A DNA stretch of 64,000 nucleotides from positions 4,360 through 68,359 of the forward strand of contig CBDUYN010000032.1 of NCBI GenBank assembly GCA_965371445.1, written 5' to 3'. This document shows, one piece after another, positions 16,557 to 25,453 of this stretch. The position numbers and the translations under genes were made by a program. The first letter of the stretch is position 1. Every line of letters starts with the position of its first letter. The stretch is from DASWIG01 sp965371445. Lineage in GTDB: Bacteria > Acidobacteriota > Thermoanaerobaculia > Multivoradales > J023. The notes below the pieces were generated by a model, which was given only the letters and a program-made list of their open reading frames with translations, searched no databases and was not told where the DNA came from.

Positions 16557-17457
16557 CCGCCGCCAGGACGGCGCCCGACGCCGCGACGGCCGCCATCCAC
16601 TGGCGCAACGCCGCGACCCGCCGCAGCGTCCGGCGGCGGTTGCGGGCGTTGGTGTAGAGGTGGAAGCGCTGGTAGGTGCCGCGGAGGATCATCGCGAAGT
16701 GCAGCAAGGGGATCGGCACCCGCCCGACGTGGCGCAGGAACCGGTCCTGGCGGAAGACGTCGTTGCCGACCAGCAGGAAGAAGTGACGCCGACCCTCGAA
16801 GTAGCGCTCGACGTAGCGCTGCCGCCGTTCGCCGGCCGACCCTTCCGGGTCGACGTCCCGGAGCCGGATCTCCTCCGTGCGGTCCGCCGTCGCCAGGTCG
16901 ACAATTTCGGTGACGGAGAGGGGGACGCCGTCGCCGCCCGCGACAGCATAGAGGGAGTAAAAAGGATCGAGGAAGACCCATTTGTCGAATTCGCCCGCCC
17001 AGACCTCGGTCATGGCGTGGCCCACGCCGCGTCCTTCGAAGCTCTCGCACAGGCCCCACTCCCGGGCCGTGAGGCCGGCGGCGGCCATGAGGCCGAGGAA
17101 GACCTGGGTGTAGTCGCTGCAGACGCCGGCGCCGCCGGCGTAGACGCGCTCGAGAGCCCGTACCGAGTCGACGCCCAGGCCCGGCCCGCGACGGTGGCCC
17201 GCCGACAGGTCGTAGGCGATGCGACGGGCCGTGGCGAAGCTCCCCGCGTCGTCGTCGTCGATTCCCGAGACGCGCTCGGCGAAGCTCCTGGGGACGTCGG
17301 ACCGGCTCGTCGGTGAGGGCCGGCGGAAGATCTCGTCGCCGCCGATGCGGAGGATCAGGGCATAGCGGAATCGGTAAAGAAAAGGATGACGCTTCAGCCG
17401 ATTGCGGAGCGCCGCGAGCCGATCGCGCCACCCTCCGGAAAGGTCTCCGCGGCTCAT
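16513..17457 (-). CDS. transglutaminase-like cysteine protease-fold protein, C-terminal membrane segment
   Basis: 314 aa from an ATG at 17457 that overlaps the upstream TGA (ATGA). The transglutaminase-core triad is visible: Cys in GAGVCSDYTQVFLGLMAAAG, His in GRGVGHAMTEVW and Asp in KWVFLDPFY. A hydrophobic C-terminal stretch (AAVAASGAVLAAVTVLGLVAFL) anchors it in the membrane. Bacterial proteins of this group act as peptidases, amidases or crosslinkers. Coupling to the GT2-SGNH fusion gene suggests a role in modifying a surface polymer or its precursor. Substrate unknown. Confidence 0.82.
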   Translation of the reverse strand: MSRGDLSGGWRDRLAALRNRLKRHPFLYRFRYALILRIGGDEIFRRPSPTSRSDVPRSFAERVSGIDDDDAGSFATARRIAYDLSAGHRRGPGLGVDSVRALERVYAGGAGVCSDYTQVFLGLMAAAGLTAREWGLCESFEGRGVGHAMTEVWAGEFDKWVFLDPFYSLYAVAGGDGVPLSVTEIVDLATADRTEEIRLRDVDPEGSAGERRQRYVERYFEGRRHFFLLVGNDVFRQDRFLRHVGRVPIPLLHFAMILRGTYQRFHLYTNARNRRRTLRRVAALRQWMAAVAASGAVLAAVTVLGLVAFLRAMW

Positions 17458-19556
17458 GGGACGCTCTCCAACCTGGCGTCGCTGTCGCTGGCGGCAGGCA
17501 AAGCGCCGAGCACCGAAGACAAGAGCCGCCGGGCGACGGCCTCGTGGGCGTCGGCGTCGGGGTGGGAATCGATGACGTTGATCCAATGGGACGTTGATCG
17601 GGTCCCTTCAAAGACCTCCAGGAGATCGGCGACCTCGATCCCCCGCTCGCGGCAGAAGCCCGCGATCGCGGCGTGGGCCGCACCGCCTTGGTAGCTCTCG
17701 AGCTCGACCAAGAGAGGGTAGACGGCCACCAGAAAGGCGCAGCCCGCCTCCCGGCAATATTCGGCGATTCCGTCGAGGGCCCGCCGTGACTCGCTCCAGC
17801 CGGGATTCTCCTCGGTGAACCCTTGGTAGATCTTCTCCACCCAGGAGAGCTCGACGCTGTCGAGAAGGCCGATGCGTCGAAGAAGCATCCCGAGGCGTGG
17901 CACGAGGAGCCTGACGAGCACCGAGCGCCTCTCGAGCTCGAGCACCAGGCCGCGCAAGCCGGCGTTCCGCGAGTAGCGGGTGATCTCCTCGTCCGGGTCG
18001 ATCTCGACGACGGGCACTGCGGCGTCCTCCGGCGGCGGCTGTTCGCCGCCGTTTCGTGGAGCGAGCTCGGGGCTGTACTCGACGTCGTTAAGGTTGTAGA
18101 TCAGAAGCACCAGATCGGGCGCGTAGAGTGGGCCCATCTCCTCGAGCCGCAGAAGCTCCTCGACGGTGTTGTGGCCCGGCTCCGCGGCGTTGACCACCTC
18201 GACGCGGCGCCCCGCCTCGGCGAGCAGGGATTCGAGGCGCTTGGGAATCGTCTCGTGGACGTCGAGACCGACGCCCCAGGTGAAGGAATCGCCGAGAACG
18301 AGGATCCGTTCGGTGCCGGCTGGCTTGGGGACGTCGAAGTCCCGGTCGCGAAGCCCCTGAGCATTGACCTCCACCGGCCGGCCGTAGGTCGTTCCGGGAG
18401 GGCTCGAGGGGACGAGCTGGCGACAGACGAGCTCGAGGAGAAGGAGGGTGACTGCCAGGCTGACGAAGGTGAGCGCCAGGTTCCGGCCGTGATCGCGGAG
18501 ACGTCTTCTCCGGACGCCGGCGGCCGGAGGGGGCTCGCTCGGCGATCCTGCGGACGGCTCTCCGTCTCGGTGAGGGGCTTCGGAGGGTCGCGCGGCCTTC
18601 ATCCGGAAGGCATGGACGATGCCCGCGAGCTTGCCGAGGACAAGCCCCACCCGGTCGCGGTCGCGGTGGCGGGCGAGAGCGGCGAAGAAGGCCACGAGGT
18701 CGACGAGCTGCACCCGCCAGAAGCGCAGCTCCTGGCCCAGGGTGCGCCGCGGCACGAGGTCGACGAAGACGTAGCGGTAGTTGACCGCGGTCATGTACGC
18801 GAAGTGCCGCAGGTCGACCCGCGAGCGCGGCGAGCGCAGGTGTCGGGCGCGGGCCCTGCCGTTTTCCAGCAGCCGCCAGCGGCGGCGGGCACGCAGAGCG
18901 AAGTGAGCGTCTTCCAGGATGGCGTAGCCGACGAAGAACTCCGAGAAGCGCAGCCCGGCGGCGAAGACCTCGCGGCGCCAGACGGCGCAGCCGGCGCCCA
19001 TGAAGTCGATCTCCCGCAACCCCTCGTGCGGCGGCGCGAGGTAGCGGTTGATCGGATAGCCGGTCCCGAAGTCGTAGCGTCCCGGTTCGTAGGTGGTGAA
19101 GAGCCGTAGCCGGCGGTACCAGCGCCAGCGGCGCGAGCTGTCCGCCGCCAGGTGTTGGTTGGTGATGTAGCCGGCCACGCCGCCGAGGGTGCCCTCCGGA
19201 TCGTCGGCAAAGACCTCGAGCATACGCTCCAGGTAATCGCTCTCCAAACGCACGTCGTCGTCGACGAAGGCGACGAACCTTCCCGTGCTGGCCTCGATGC
19301 CGACGTTCCTCTGGATCGCGGTACCCCCGCCGTGCCTCAGGTAACGGCAGCGGTAGGGGAGCTCCGGAGCGAGCGCCTCGACCACCACGCGGGTCCGTTC
19401 GTCTTCGTCCGGAGCCCCATCGACCAGCACGAGCTCCAAAGGCCGCACGCTCTGCTCGGCGAGGTTGGTGAGGAGCTCCCGCACTTCCTGGGGCCGGCCG
19501 AGGGTGGGCGTGACGACGGAGACTTCAGTCATCCCGCGTTTCGTTTGCGATACCAT
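17454..19556 (-). CDS. glycosyltransferase family 2 fused to an SGNH hydrolase domain
   Basis: 700 aa. Residues about 9-260 form a GT-A glycosyltransferase: SVVTPTLGRPQEV, GTAIQRNVGIEAS, FVDDDVRLESDYL (DxD-type metal site), then GAGCAVWRREVF. A basic Pro/Ser-rich linker (about 330-365) and one membrane segment (NLALTFVSLAVTLLLLELVC) lead to an SGNH domain: VLGDSFTWGVGLD, the Asn in YNLNDVEY and the Asp/His pair in DSHPDADAH. The GT would face the cytoplasm and the SGNH domain the outside, joining sugar transfer and acyl modification in one chain. The ATG at 19556 is used; ATG at 19532 is an alternative. Confidence 0.85.
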   Translation of the reverse strand: MVSQTKRGMTEVSVVTPTLGRPQEVRELLTNLAEQSVRPLELVLVDGAPDEDERTRVVVEALAPELPYRCRYLRHGGGTAIQRNVGIEASTGRFVAFVDDDVRLESDYLERMLEVFADDPEGTLGGVAGYITNQHLAADSSRRWRWYRRLRLFTTYEPGRYDFGTGYPINRYLAPPHEGLREIDFMGAGCAVWRREVFAAGLRFSEFFVGYAILEDAHFALRARRRWRLLENGRARARHLRSPRSRVDLRHFAYMTAVNYRYVFVDLVPRRTLGQELRFWRVQLVDLVAFFAALARHRDRDRVGLVLGKLAGIVHAFRMKAARPSEAPHRDGEPSAGSPSEPPPAAGVRRRRLRDHGRNLALTFVSLAVTLLLLELVCRQLVPSSPPGTTYGRPVEVNAQGLRDRDFDVPKPAGTERILVLGDSFTWGVGLDVHETIPKRLESLLAEAGRRVEVVNAAEPGHNTVEELLRLEEMGPLYAPDLVLLIYNLNDVEYSPELAPRNGGEQPPPEDAAVPVVEIDPDEEITRYSRNAGLRGLVLELERRSVLVRLLVPRLGMLLRRIGLLDSVELSWVEKIYQGFTEENPGWSESRRALDGIAEYCREAGCAFLVAVYPLLVELESYQGGAAHAAIAGFCRERGIEVADLLEVFEGTRSTSHWINVIDSHPDADAHEAVARRLLSSVLGALPAASDSDARLESVP

Positions 19557-19771
19557 CCACCGATGATAGAGCGGAATCGCCCGGCGGAGATACCGTGTCC
19601 TGAGAGACCCTCGATCGAGAAAGCTGCGGGTCGTCTTCTGCGGAGCGGACGTCAGCTGGGCGGCAAGGCTCGGAGCCCCTCGCCGGATCCAGCGACGTCA
19701 CCTCTTATTCTTCCTCAAGGCCTTCACCGACGGCGGCGGCCAAACGTAGCCTGGCACGATGGATGCTACGC

Positions 19772-19893
19772 CAGGGATTCGAGGCGCTTGGGAATCGTCT
19801 CGCGGACTCTTCCGGCCGTCGGCGTCCGGAGGAGGTCCGGGCGGCGATCCGCCGGACGGCCGTCCATCTGGGTGAGGCACTTCGGAGGATCGC
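19772..19893 (-). pseudogene. relic combining two separate pieces of the neighbouring GT2-SGNH gene
   Basis: Within the 349-nt gap 19557-19905. Positions 19772-19807 match 18225-18260 of the GT2-SGNH gene at 35 of 36 bases, encoding ETIPKRLES on the minus strand. Positions 19843-19893 match 18541-18591 (the linker before the membrane segment) at roughly four in five. The order is kept but the about 280 bp between the two is lost and the frames no longer agree. This is a deleted remnant of a duplicate. Nothing recognisable lies in 19557-19771. Confidence 0.75.
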
Positions 19894-19905
19894 ATGACAT
19901 GGCCG

Positions 19906-21102
19906 CTACGCGATGCTCCCTGCCTTCTGATGGGAGGCGTCGAGGAGGAGGTCGCAGACCTCCCGCACCGCGCCGTGTCCGCCCGGTCGCCGGGTGACGT
20001 AGGCGGCGGCGCGGCGCACCTCGGCCCGGGCGTCGGCGACGGCGATCGCCACGCCGCACCAGGCCATCGGCTCGAGGTCGTTCAAATCGTTGCCGACGTA
20101 GGCCACCGCCGACGGTCCCAGGCCGCGCTCGGCGGCCAGGGCCTCGAGCTGCGGCAGCTTCTTGTCGTAGCCCTGGTGGCAGAGGATGCCGAGCTTCTTG
20201 CAACGCGCTGCCACCACCGGATTGTTCTCCTTCGACAGCACCGCCACCTCGAATTCACCGCGCTTTTGCAACAGCTCGAGGCCGAAGCCGTCACCGCGGT
20301 GGCAGAGGACCGACTCGGTGCCGTCCTCGCGGACGATCACCCGGTCGTCGGTCATGACGCCGTCGAAGTCGAGCACCAAGAGGCGCACGCCGGAGAGATC
20401 GGGGACGGCGCGCCGCTCCGGCCGCAGCTCGAGCAGACGTTCCATGAGCTCGAGGTCGCCGGGCTCGTCGACCTGGAACGAGTCCAGAGGATCCATCGGG
20501 TAGACCGCGATCTTGCCGCCGAGGCGGTTGCCGTGGCGGCGCAGCACCCACGGCTTGAAGACGTAGATCGAGCCGTTCTCGAGCAGGTCGTCGCCGATCT
20601 CCTGGCGTCGCGGCCGCGCCGCCGGGTCGTAGGTCAGGGCGCGCAGCTCACCGCCGTTTTGGCGCCAGACGAAGCCGTGCACGGGGCAGGCGGAGAACAG
20701 CGAGTCGGCGCCTTCGTGGCGGAGCGTCGCGACGGCCCTCGCGATGTCGTCCGCACGGCGCAGCGGCGACGTGGCCTGGAGGAAGACGACGAGCTCGGGC
20801 TCCCAGCCGTCGCGCTCGGCGAGAACGTCGAGGGCGTGGACCAGGGCCGCCTCGGAGGGCGCCTCGTCTCCGGCGAGCTCGGCCGGTCTCATGAGCGCCT
20901 CGGCACCGCAGTCCCGGGCCACGGCGGCGATCTCGGGGTCTTCGGTCGAGACGACGACCCGGCCAATCCGGGGTGTCGCCCGCGCCTGCTCGATCGTGTG
21001 GGCGAGGAGCGGCCGGCCGGCCAAGGGGGCCAGGTTCTTCCCCGGGATGCCTTTCGAGCCGCCGCGGGCGGGGATCAGGGCCAGGATGCGTTCAGGGGTC
21101 AC
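19906..21102 (-). CDS. NeuA-type CMP-nonulosonate cytidylyltransferase fused to a HAD (KdsC-like) phosphatase, copy 1
   Basis: 398 aa from a GTG at 21102, fixed by AAAGGAGG 7 nt upstream. Residues about 4-230 are the cytidylyltransferase: LIPARGGSKGIPGKN, VVVSTEDPEIA, FLQATSPLR, ENGSIYVFKPWVL and DSFQVDEPGDLE. Residues about 240-390 are a type C0 HAD phosphatase: VLDFDGVMTDDRV, AVLSKENNPVV and GNDLNDLEPM. The enzyme activates a sialic, legionaminic or similar acid with CTP; the HAD part may remove the phosphate left by the synthase step. It is a paralogue of the protein at 32582 and is divergent from the glycosyltransferase at 21182. Confidence 0.88.
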   Translation of the reverse strand: MTPERILALIPARGGSKGIPGKNLAPLAGRPLLAHTIEQARATPRIGRVVVSTEDPEIAAVARDCGAEALMRPAELAGDEAPSEAALVHALDVLAERDGWEPELVVFLQATSPLRRADDIARAVATLRHEGADSLFSACPVHGFVWRQNGGELRALTYDPAARPRRQEIGDDLLENGSIYVFKPWVLRRHGNRLGGKIAVYPMDPLDSFQVDEPGDLELMERLLELRPERRAVPDLSGVRLLVLDFDGVMTDDRVIVREDGTESVLCHRGDGFGLELLQKRGEFEVAVLSKENNPVVAARCKKLGILCHQGYDKKLPQLEALAAERGLGPSAVAYVGNDLNDLEPMAWCGVAIAVADARAEVRRAAAYVTRRPGGHGAVREVCDLLLDASHQKAGSIA

Positions 21103-21181
21103 TTCGCCGCCTCCTTTCCGCAGCATATCGAGATCGCGGCGCTTCGTTGAGGATAAGATCCGCGTGGAGTCCGCCGAGCCC

Positions 21182-22348
21182 ATGCACGTCGCCTTCGCCA
21201 CCCTCTACGACCCGCGAGACCCCCGGCGGGGGTCCGGCACCTTCTATTTCATGAGCCGCGAGCTCGAGCGCCAGGGGCACAAAGTCGAGTACATCGGTCC
21301 GGTCGACTACTCGCGGCTGCCGCTCGTCTCGCGGCTGATGAGGCGGACGGCGCGCCTCCTGGGCAAGCGCTACCGGTCGTTCCAGGACGTCTTCGTCGCC
21401 CACCGCATCGGCGCGCAGGTCGGCGAGCGGCTGCGGGGCTCCGAGGCCGACGTCCTCCTGACCAACGACTACTCGATCGCCGGCTACACCCGCTGCCGCT
21501 GCCCCGTCGCCCTCTACACCGACACGATCTTCCCCCGCCGTTACCGCGACGTAAGGCATCCCTGGCTGGCCGATCTCTTCGCCCCCAACGTACTCTCCTG
21601 CCAGCGCGTCAACAGGAGGGGCCTCGAGCAAGCGATCCTCTGGGGCTTCCCCTCCGACTGGGCGGTCGAGACGGCGCTTGGCTACGGCATCTCCGGCGGT
21701 CGGTCGCGCGCGCTGCGCATCGAGTTCGGCGCCAACCTCTTCACCCCGCCCGCCGCCGAGGCGGCGCATCGACGCGCGTTCGCGGGCGTCCTTGCTCGCG
21801 GCCGTCTGCGGGTGCTCTTCGTCGGTAATCGGGACTGGCGGCTCAAGGGAGGCGACGTCGCGGTGGCGACGGTCGAGGAGCTACGCCGTCGCGGCCTCGA
21901 CGCCCGCCTCGACCTCGTCGGAGCCCACCCTCCCGAGCCTCTCGCGGAGAGCTGGATCCGCCTCCACGGCGTGATCGACAAAGTCACGGACCCCAGCCGG
22001 CTGAGCTCGCTCTACTCCGCATGCGACCTCCTCCTGGTGCCCACTCAGGCCGAGGGTTTCGGCATCGTCTTCGTCGAGGCGGCGGCCCACGGCATGCCCT
22101 CGCTCTCCTTCGACTCGGGGACCGGCGTCAACAGTGCCGTCCGCGACGGCGAGTCCGGCCTTCTGCTGCCGCTCGAAAGCGGTCCGGAGGCGTTCGCCGA
22201 CCGGATCCGCGGCTTTTACGACGACCCCGCTCTCTACGATCGCCTGGCGCGCGGCGGCCGCGCCTTCTACGAGACGGTGGCGAACTGGCCGCGCGCGGTG
22301 GAGCGCCTCGTCGAGGCCATCGCCGCGCGCCTGCCGGCGAGGAATTGA
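21182..22348 (+). CDS. GT4-type glycosyltransferase
   Basis: 388 aa from the ATG at 21182. GT-B fold: the C-terminal donor-binding half shows RVLFVGNRDWRLKGGDVAV and LSSLYSACDLLLVPTQAEGFGIVFVEAAAHGMPSLSF, the EX7E-type motif of retaining family-4 transferases. It is cytoplasmic and transfers a sugar from a nucleotide donor during glycan assembly. The 79-nt gap to the divergent NeuA gene has TAAGAT at 21154-21159 as a possible -10. The stop overlaps the next ATG by one base (TGATG), starting a three-gene coupled run. Confidence 0.88.
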   Translation: MHVAFATLYDPRDPRRGSGTFYFMSRELERQGHKVEYIGPVDYSRLPLVSRLMRRTARLLGKRYRSFQDVFVAHRIGAQVGERLRGSEADVLLTNDYSIAGYTRCRCPVALYTDTIFPRRYRDVRHPWLADLFAPNVLSCQRVNRRGLEQAILWGFPSDWAVETALGYGISGGRSRALRIEFGANLFTPPAAEAAHRRAFAGVLARGRLRVLFVGNRDWRLKGGDVAVATVEELRRRGLDARLDLVGAHPPEPLAESWIRLHGVIDKVTDPSRLSSLYSACDLLLVPTQAEGFGIVFVEAAAHGMPSLSFDSGTGVNSAVRDGESGLLLPLESGPEAFADRIRGFYDDPALYDRLARGGRAFYETVANWPRAVERLVEAIAARLPARN

Positions 22349-23490
22349 TGCGGATCCTCTACGAGTCGCTTTTCTTCGATGCGACCGAGCCGGGCGAGGT
22401 CCGGGGACCGGGGCACGTGATCTACCGGGTGCTGCGCGAGGCCGGGGTCGACCTGCAGCTCCTGGGGCCGCCGGTCCGTCCACCTTGGCTCCTCGAAAGG
22501 CTACTGCGCAAGCTCTATCGTCGGCTCACCGGACGGCGCTACCTACGCTTTTACCTGAGCCAGGCGTCACGGGCAAGCGCCGCTTTGACGGCGGCGGCTG
22601 TGGACTCGCGGCCTGACGCCGTGGTGACGATGTTCCCGGCGGCATTGTGGCGCTACGACGCTCCGGCGCCGGCCGTCTACCGCGTCGACGTAACCTACAC
22701 GGCGCTCGCCCGAGAGTATCCCGAGTACGGCTACAGCCGGCTCATGGCCGGCCTCGCCGGCCGCTTCCAGGCGCGCGCTTGCCGACGAAGCACCCTCCTC
22801 GTGACCCACAGTGATTGGAGCCGCGCCTGTCTCGAGCGGGAGTATCGGGTGCCGCGGGAGAAGATCCGCGTCTTCCCCAACGTTGGGGGGCTGCCGCCGG
22901 AGGCCCTGACGGGAACGGCCGACGTCCGCGAGTTGGCCCCACCCCTGAACCTGCTCCTGGTCGGTCTGGACGGCTACCGCAAGGGTCTCGACGTCGCCAT
23001 GGAGGCGGTGCGGATCCTGAACGAATCCGGGATCGAGGCGCGGCTTACGGTCTGCGGCCTGCGGGGCCGGGACACCGCCGTCGTCCGCTTCGTGGGGCCT
23101 TACGACAAGGGCCGTTTCGAGGAGCTCGCCCTCTACTCGGACCTCTACCGGGAGGCCCACCTGCTACTCCATCCGGCGCGCTTCGATCCGTCGCCCATGG
23201 TGGTGGCCGAGTCGGCGGCCTTCGGAGTCCCGACCGTCACCCACGCCGTCGGCGGTCTCGGCGCGTCCGTCGAGGATGGCCGGACCGGCGTCGTCCTGGC
23301 CCCCCGGAGCCCCGCCGAGGCGTACGCGCGGGCCGTCGCCGCCTTGGTCGACGAGCCGGACCGTTACCGCCGCATATGCCAAGGAGCACGCCGGCGGTAT
23401 GGTCGAGAATTGTCGTGGAGTCGATTCGGGGAAAACCTCTTGACGGTCCTTCAAGAAGCGGTCGCGATCGACCGTCGGTGTGCAGGATGA
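22348..23490 (+). CDS. GT4-type glycosyltransferase
   Basis: 380 aa from the ATG in TGATG at 22346-22350. The donor half contains LNLLLVGLDGYRKGLDVAME and EAHLLLHPARFDPSPMVVAESAAFGVPTVT, the family-4 EX7E pattern with the first Glu replaced by Asp. It sits between another GT4 gene and an FkbM-type methyltransferase, all coupled by overlaps. The product is probably one step of side-chain assembly on the exported polysaccharide. The acceptor and donor cannot be read from sequence. Confidence 0.86.
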   Translation: MRILYESLFFDATEPGEVRGPGHVIYRVLREAGVDLQLLGPPVRPPWLLERLLRKLYRRLTGRRYLRFYLSQASRASAALTAAAVDSRPDAVVTMFPAALWRYDAPAPAVYRVDVTYTALAREYPEYGYSRLMAGLAGRFQARACRRSTLLVTHSDWSRACLEREYRVPREKIRVFPNVGGLPPEALTGTADVRELAPPLNLLLVGLDGYRKGLDVAMEAVRILNESGIEARLTVCGLRGRDTAVVRFVGPYDKGRFEELALYSDLYREAHLLLHPARFDPSPMVVAESAAFGVPTVTHAVGGLGASVEDGRTGVVLAPRSPAEAYARAVAALVDEPDRYRRICQGARRRYGRELSWSRFGENLLTVLQEAVAIDRRCAG

Positions 23491-24191
23491 GGATCTTTCT
23501 CGACGTGGGGGCTCACACGGGAGAGACCGTCGAGGCGGTCCTCGATCCCGATTATCGATTCGACAGGATATATTGCTTTGAGCCGGTACCCTCTTGCTGT
23601 CTCAAGCTCGAACGGTTTCGTGATCCCCGGGTCGTCGTTTGTCGGTTCGGCCTCTGGAACGCAACGTGTTACCACCCGATCTTCGCTCCAGGCACAGCTG
23701 GCGGTAGCGTGTATCGAGACAAGAGCGAAATCGAATCCTCTGAGAGATGCAAGTTCGTCCGGGCAAGCGAGTGGTTTCAGGGACATGTCACTCATAAAGA
23801 TCTCGTGTTCATGAAGCTGAATTGCGAAGGAAGCGAGTGCGACATTCTGGATGACTTAATAGACTCAGGAGAGATATCGAAAGTCGACTGTGTGATGATC
23901 GATTTTGACGTTAGAAAGATATCTTCTCAGCGGCACCGGGAAAAGGAAACTATTACCCGTCTGAAGAAAGAAAGAATTAGGGGGCTCATGTTCTGTGAAG
24001 AAGTGATGCGAGGTCCAACGCACCAGGCGCGGATCCAAAACTGGTTGCGGGCTGCCGGCGCTGATGACGATCGGCGGCTGCTCGGTGTCAGGCGCAGATA
24101 TCAATACATCTGGCAACCGATGGCGAGGCGCCGCCTCCGCCGCCTCCTGCGGAGGCTCCTGGTCGCCTCCCGGCCGAGCACCGGTCAGTAG
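23487..24191 (+). CDS. FkbM-like SAM-dependent methyltransferase of lower GC
   Basis: 234 aa starting in the ATGA overlap at 23487-23490. The SAM-binding motif is FLDVGAHTGETVEAVL, followed by YCFEPVPSCC, FVRASEWF and VFMKLNCEGSECDILDDL, matching FkbM-type O-methyltransferases often found in polysaccharide loci. From about 23540 to 24010 the GC content falls to roughly 46% (counted over 23821-23940), far below its neighbours, while the last 60 codons return to the local style with an arginine-rich tail. This looks like a recently acquired gene. It would methylate a sugar in the polymer. The stop overlaps the convergent membrane-protein gene by 7 nt. Confidence 0.8.
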   Translation: MRIFLDVGAHTGETVEAVLDPDYRFDRIYCFEPVPSCCLKLERFRDPRVVVCRFGLWNATCYHPIFAPGTAGGSVYRDKSEIESSERCKFVRASEWFQGHVTHKDLVFMKLNCEGSECDILDDLIDSGEISKVDCVMIDFDVRKISSQRHREKETITRLKKERIRGLMFCEEVMRGPTHQARIQNWLRAAGADDDRRLLGVRRRYQYIWQPMARRRLRRLLRRLLVASRPSTGQ

Positions 24192-25444
24192 CGCCTCATG
24201 AGCGCCTCCGCGAGGGCGGGGTCGGCGTCGGCGGGGACGCCTTCGTGGATCCAGTGCTCGAGCTCGGCTCGTTGTCCGGCCAGGCGCTCGCTCTCGAAAC
24301 GGGCGGCGAAGAAGACCTGGACAACGAGCAGGACGGCGCACAGGATCTCGACCGCTCGTCGCCGGCGCGGTTGGCCGCCGCCGACAAATAGGCATAGCCC
24401 GATTTGCCCCAGGTAGAGCAGGTAAACGGCGAAGAAGGAGCTGTGGACGAGGGCCGAGAGAGCGAGGATCGAAAGCCCTTGCCACTGCAGAGAGGAGAGC
24501 GGCCGGGTCCAGGCCAAGGCGAGGATGATGGGGGTCAGGAGCCACAGAGGCGCGCGCAGCGCGAGCTTCGTCGGCGAGTGGACAAGCCCCTGGTTGTCGA
24601 AGACTGGCAACGCCAAGGCAACGGTGTTCTTGACCGCTGTTTCGCCGTAGCCGGCAGCGCGGAGCCCCAGGGGCAGCTCCGTGAGGTCGCGGCCGCCGAA
24701 GAGGAGGATCGGCCGCTCTTCATAATGTGTGTCGGCGGCGAAGGCGCCGAAGATTGCCACTCGGAAGGCGGCATAGGCGAGGAGGATCGACGCCGCAGCG
24801 AGGACGATCGGCCAGCGCGAATCCCTCGGCCGCTTGAGCCGGATCGCACCGCCGGCGGCCAGGAGCGGTACCAGTACCCCGCTTTCCTTGCCGAGGAGCG
24901 CGATGACGCTCAAGACGGCGACCACCCGGACGTCCGGGTCGAGACCGGCCGCCCGGCGGCGCTTGACGTGGAGGAGAAACGCCAGCAGGCAGGTGCCGAC
25001 CATGAGGTCGGTACGGGCCGCCACCCAGACGGCGGTCTCCACCGTATGGACCGACGCCAGGTAGAGCGCCGCCGCCAGGAACGCTAGCCGGCGTCCACGC
25101 TCACCCGGGGTGAGGAGCCGAAACAGGAGGCCGGCGTTTACGAGGTGGAGCATCACGCTCAGGAACTGGTTCGGCCACCAGCGGACCTCGAACGCTTGCG
25201 CTCCGAGCCACAAGAGGAGTGTGTGGAGGGGGCGGTAGTAGGGATGCTTGCCCCAGAAGCTTCCGTAAAGGACCGGCAGGGGGTCTTCCATCGCGAGCAC
25301 AGCCGCCAGTTGGTGATGGTCGTCGCCCCGGATCGGGATGAAGGCGAGCGAAGTCGTCAGCAGAGCGGTCCCCAAGGTGGCCAGGAGCACCAGGGCGACG
25401 GCATCGTCCGAGGCGCTGTCGGGACGCGGAGGGTCGGCTGGCAT
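24185..25444 (-). CDS. polytopic membrane protein, GT39/GT83-like glycosyltransferase
   Basis: 419 aa with about ten membrane segments. The first loop has FIPIRGDDHHQLAAVL, an acidic pair where the PMT-type catalytic Asp would be, and then FWGKHPYYRPLHTLLLWLG. A large loop at TARTDLMVG-like residues (WVAARTDLMVGTCLLAF) resembles the O-mannosyltransferase/TMTC group. It is likely a polyprenyl-phosphate-sugar-dependent transferase acting outside the membrane. It is paired with a GT2 gene 9 nt upstream on the same strand. The exact family is uncertain. Confidence 0.68.
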   Translation of the reverse strand: MPADPPRPDSASDDAVALVLLATLGTALLTTSLAFIPIRGDDHHQLAAVLAMEDPLPVLYGSFWGKHPYYRPLHTLLLWLGAQAFEVRWWPNQFLSVMLHLVNAGLLFRLLTPGERGRRLAFLAAALYLASVHTVETAVWVAARTDLMVGTCLLAFLLHVKRRRAAGLDPDVRVVAVLSVIALLGKESGVLVPLLAAGGAIRLKRPRDSRWPIVLAAASILLAYAAFRVAIFGAFAADTHYEERPILLFGGRDLTELPLGLRAAGYGETAVKNTVALALPVFDNQGLVHSPTKLALRAPLWLLTPIILALAWTRPLSSLQWQGLSILALSALVHSSFFAVYLLYLGQIGLCLFVGGGQPRRRRAVEILCAVLLVVQVFFAARFESERLAGQRAELEHWIHEGVPADADPALAEALMRRY

Positions 25445-25453
25445 CGCGGGTTC

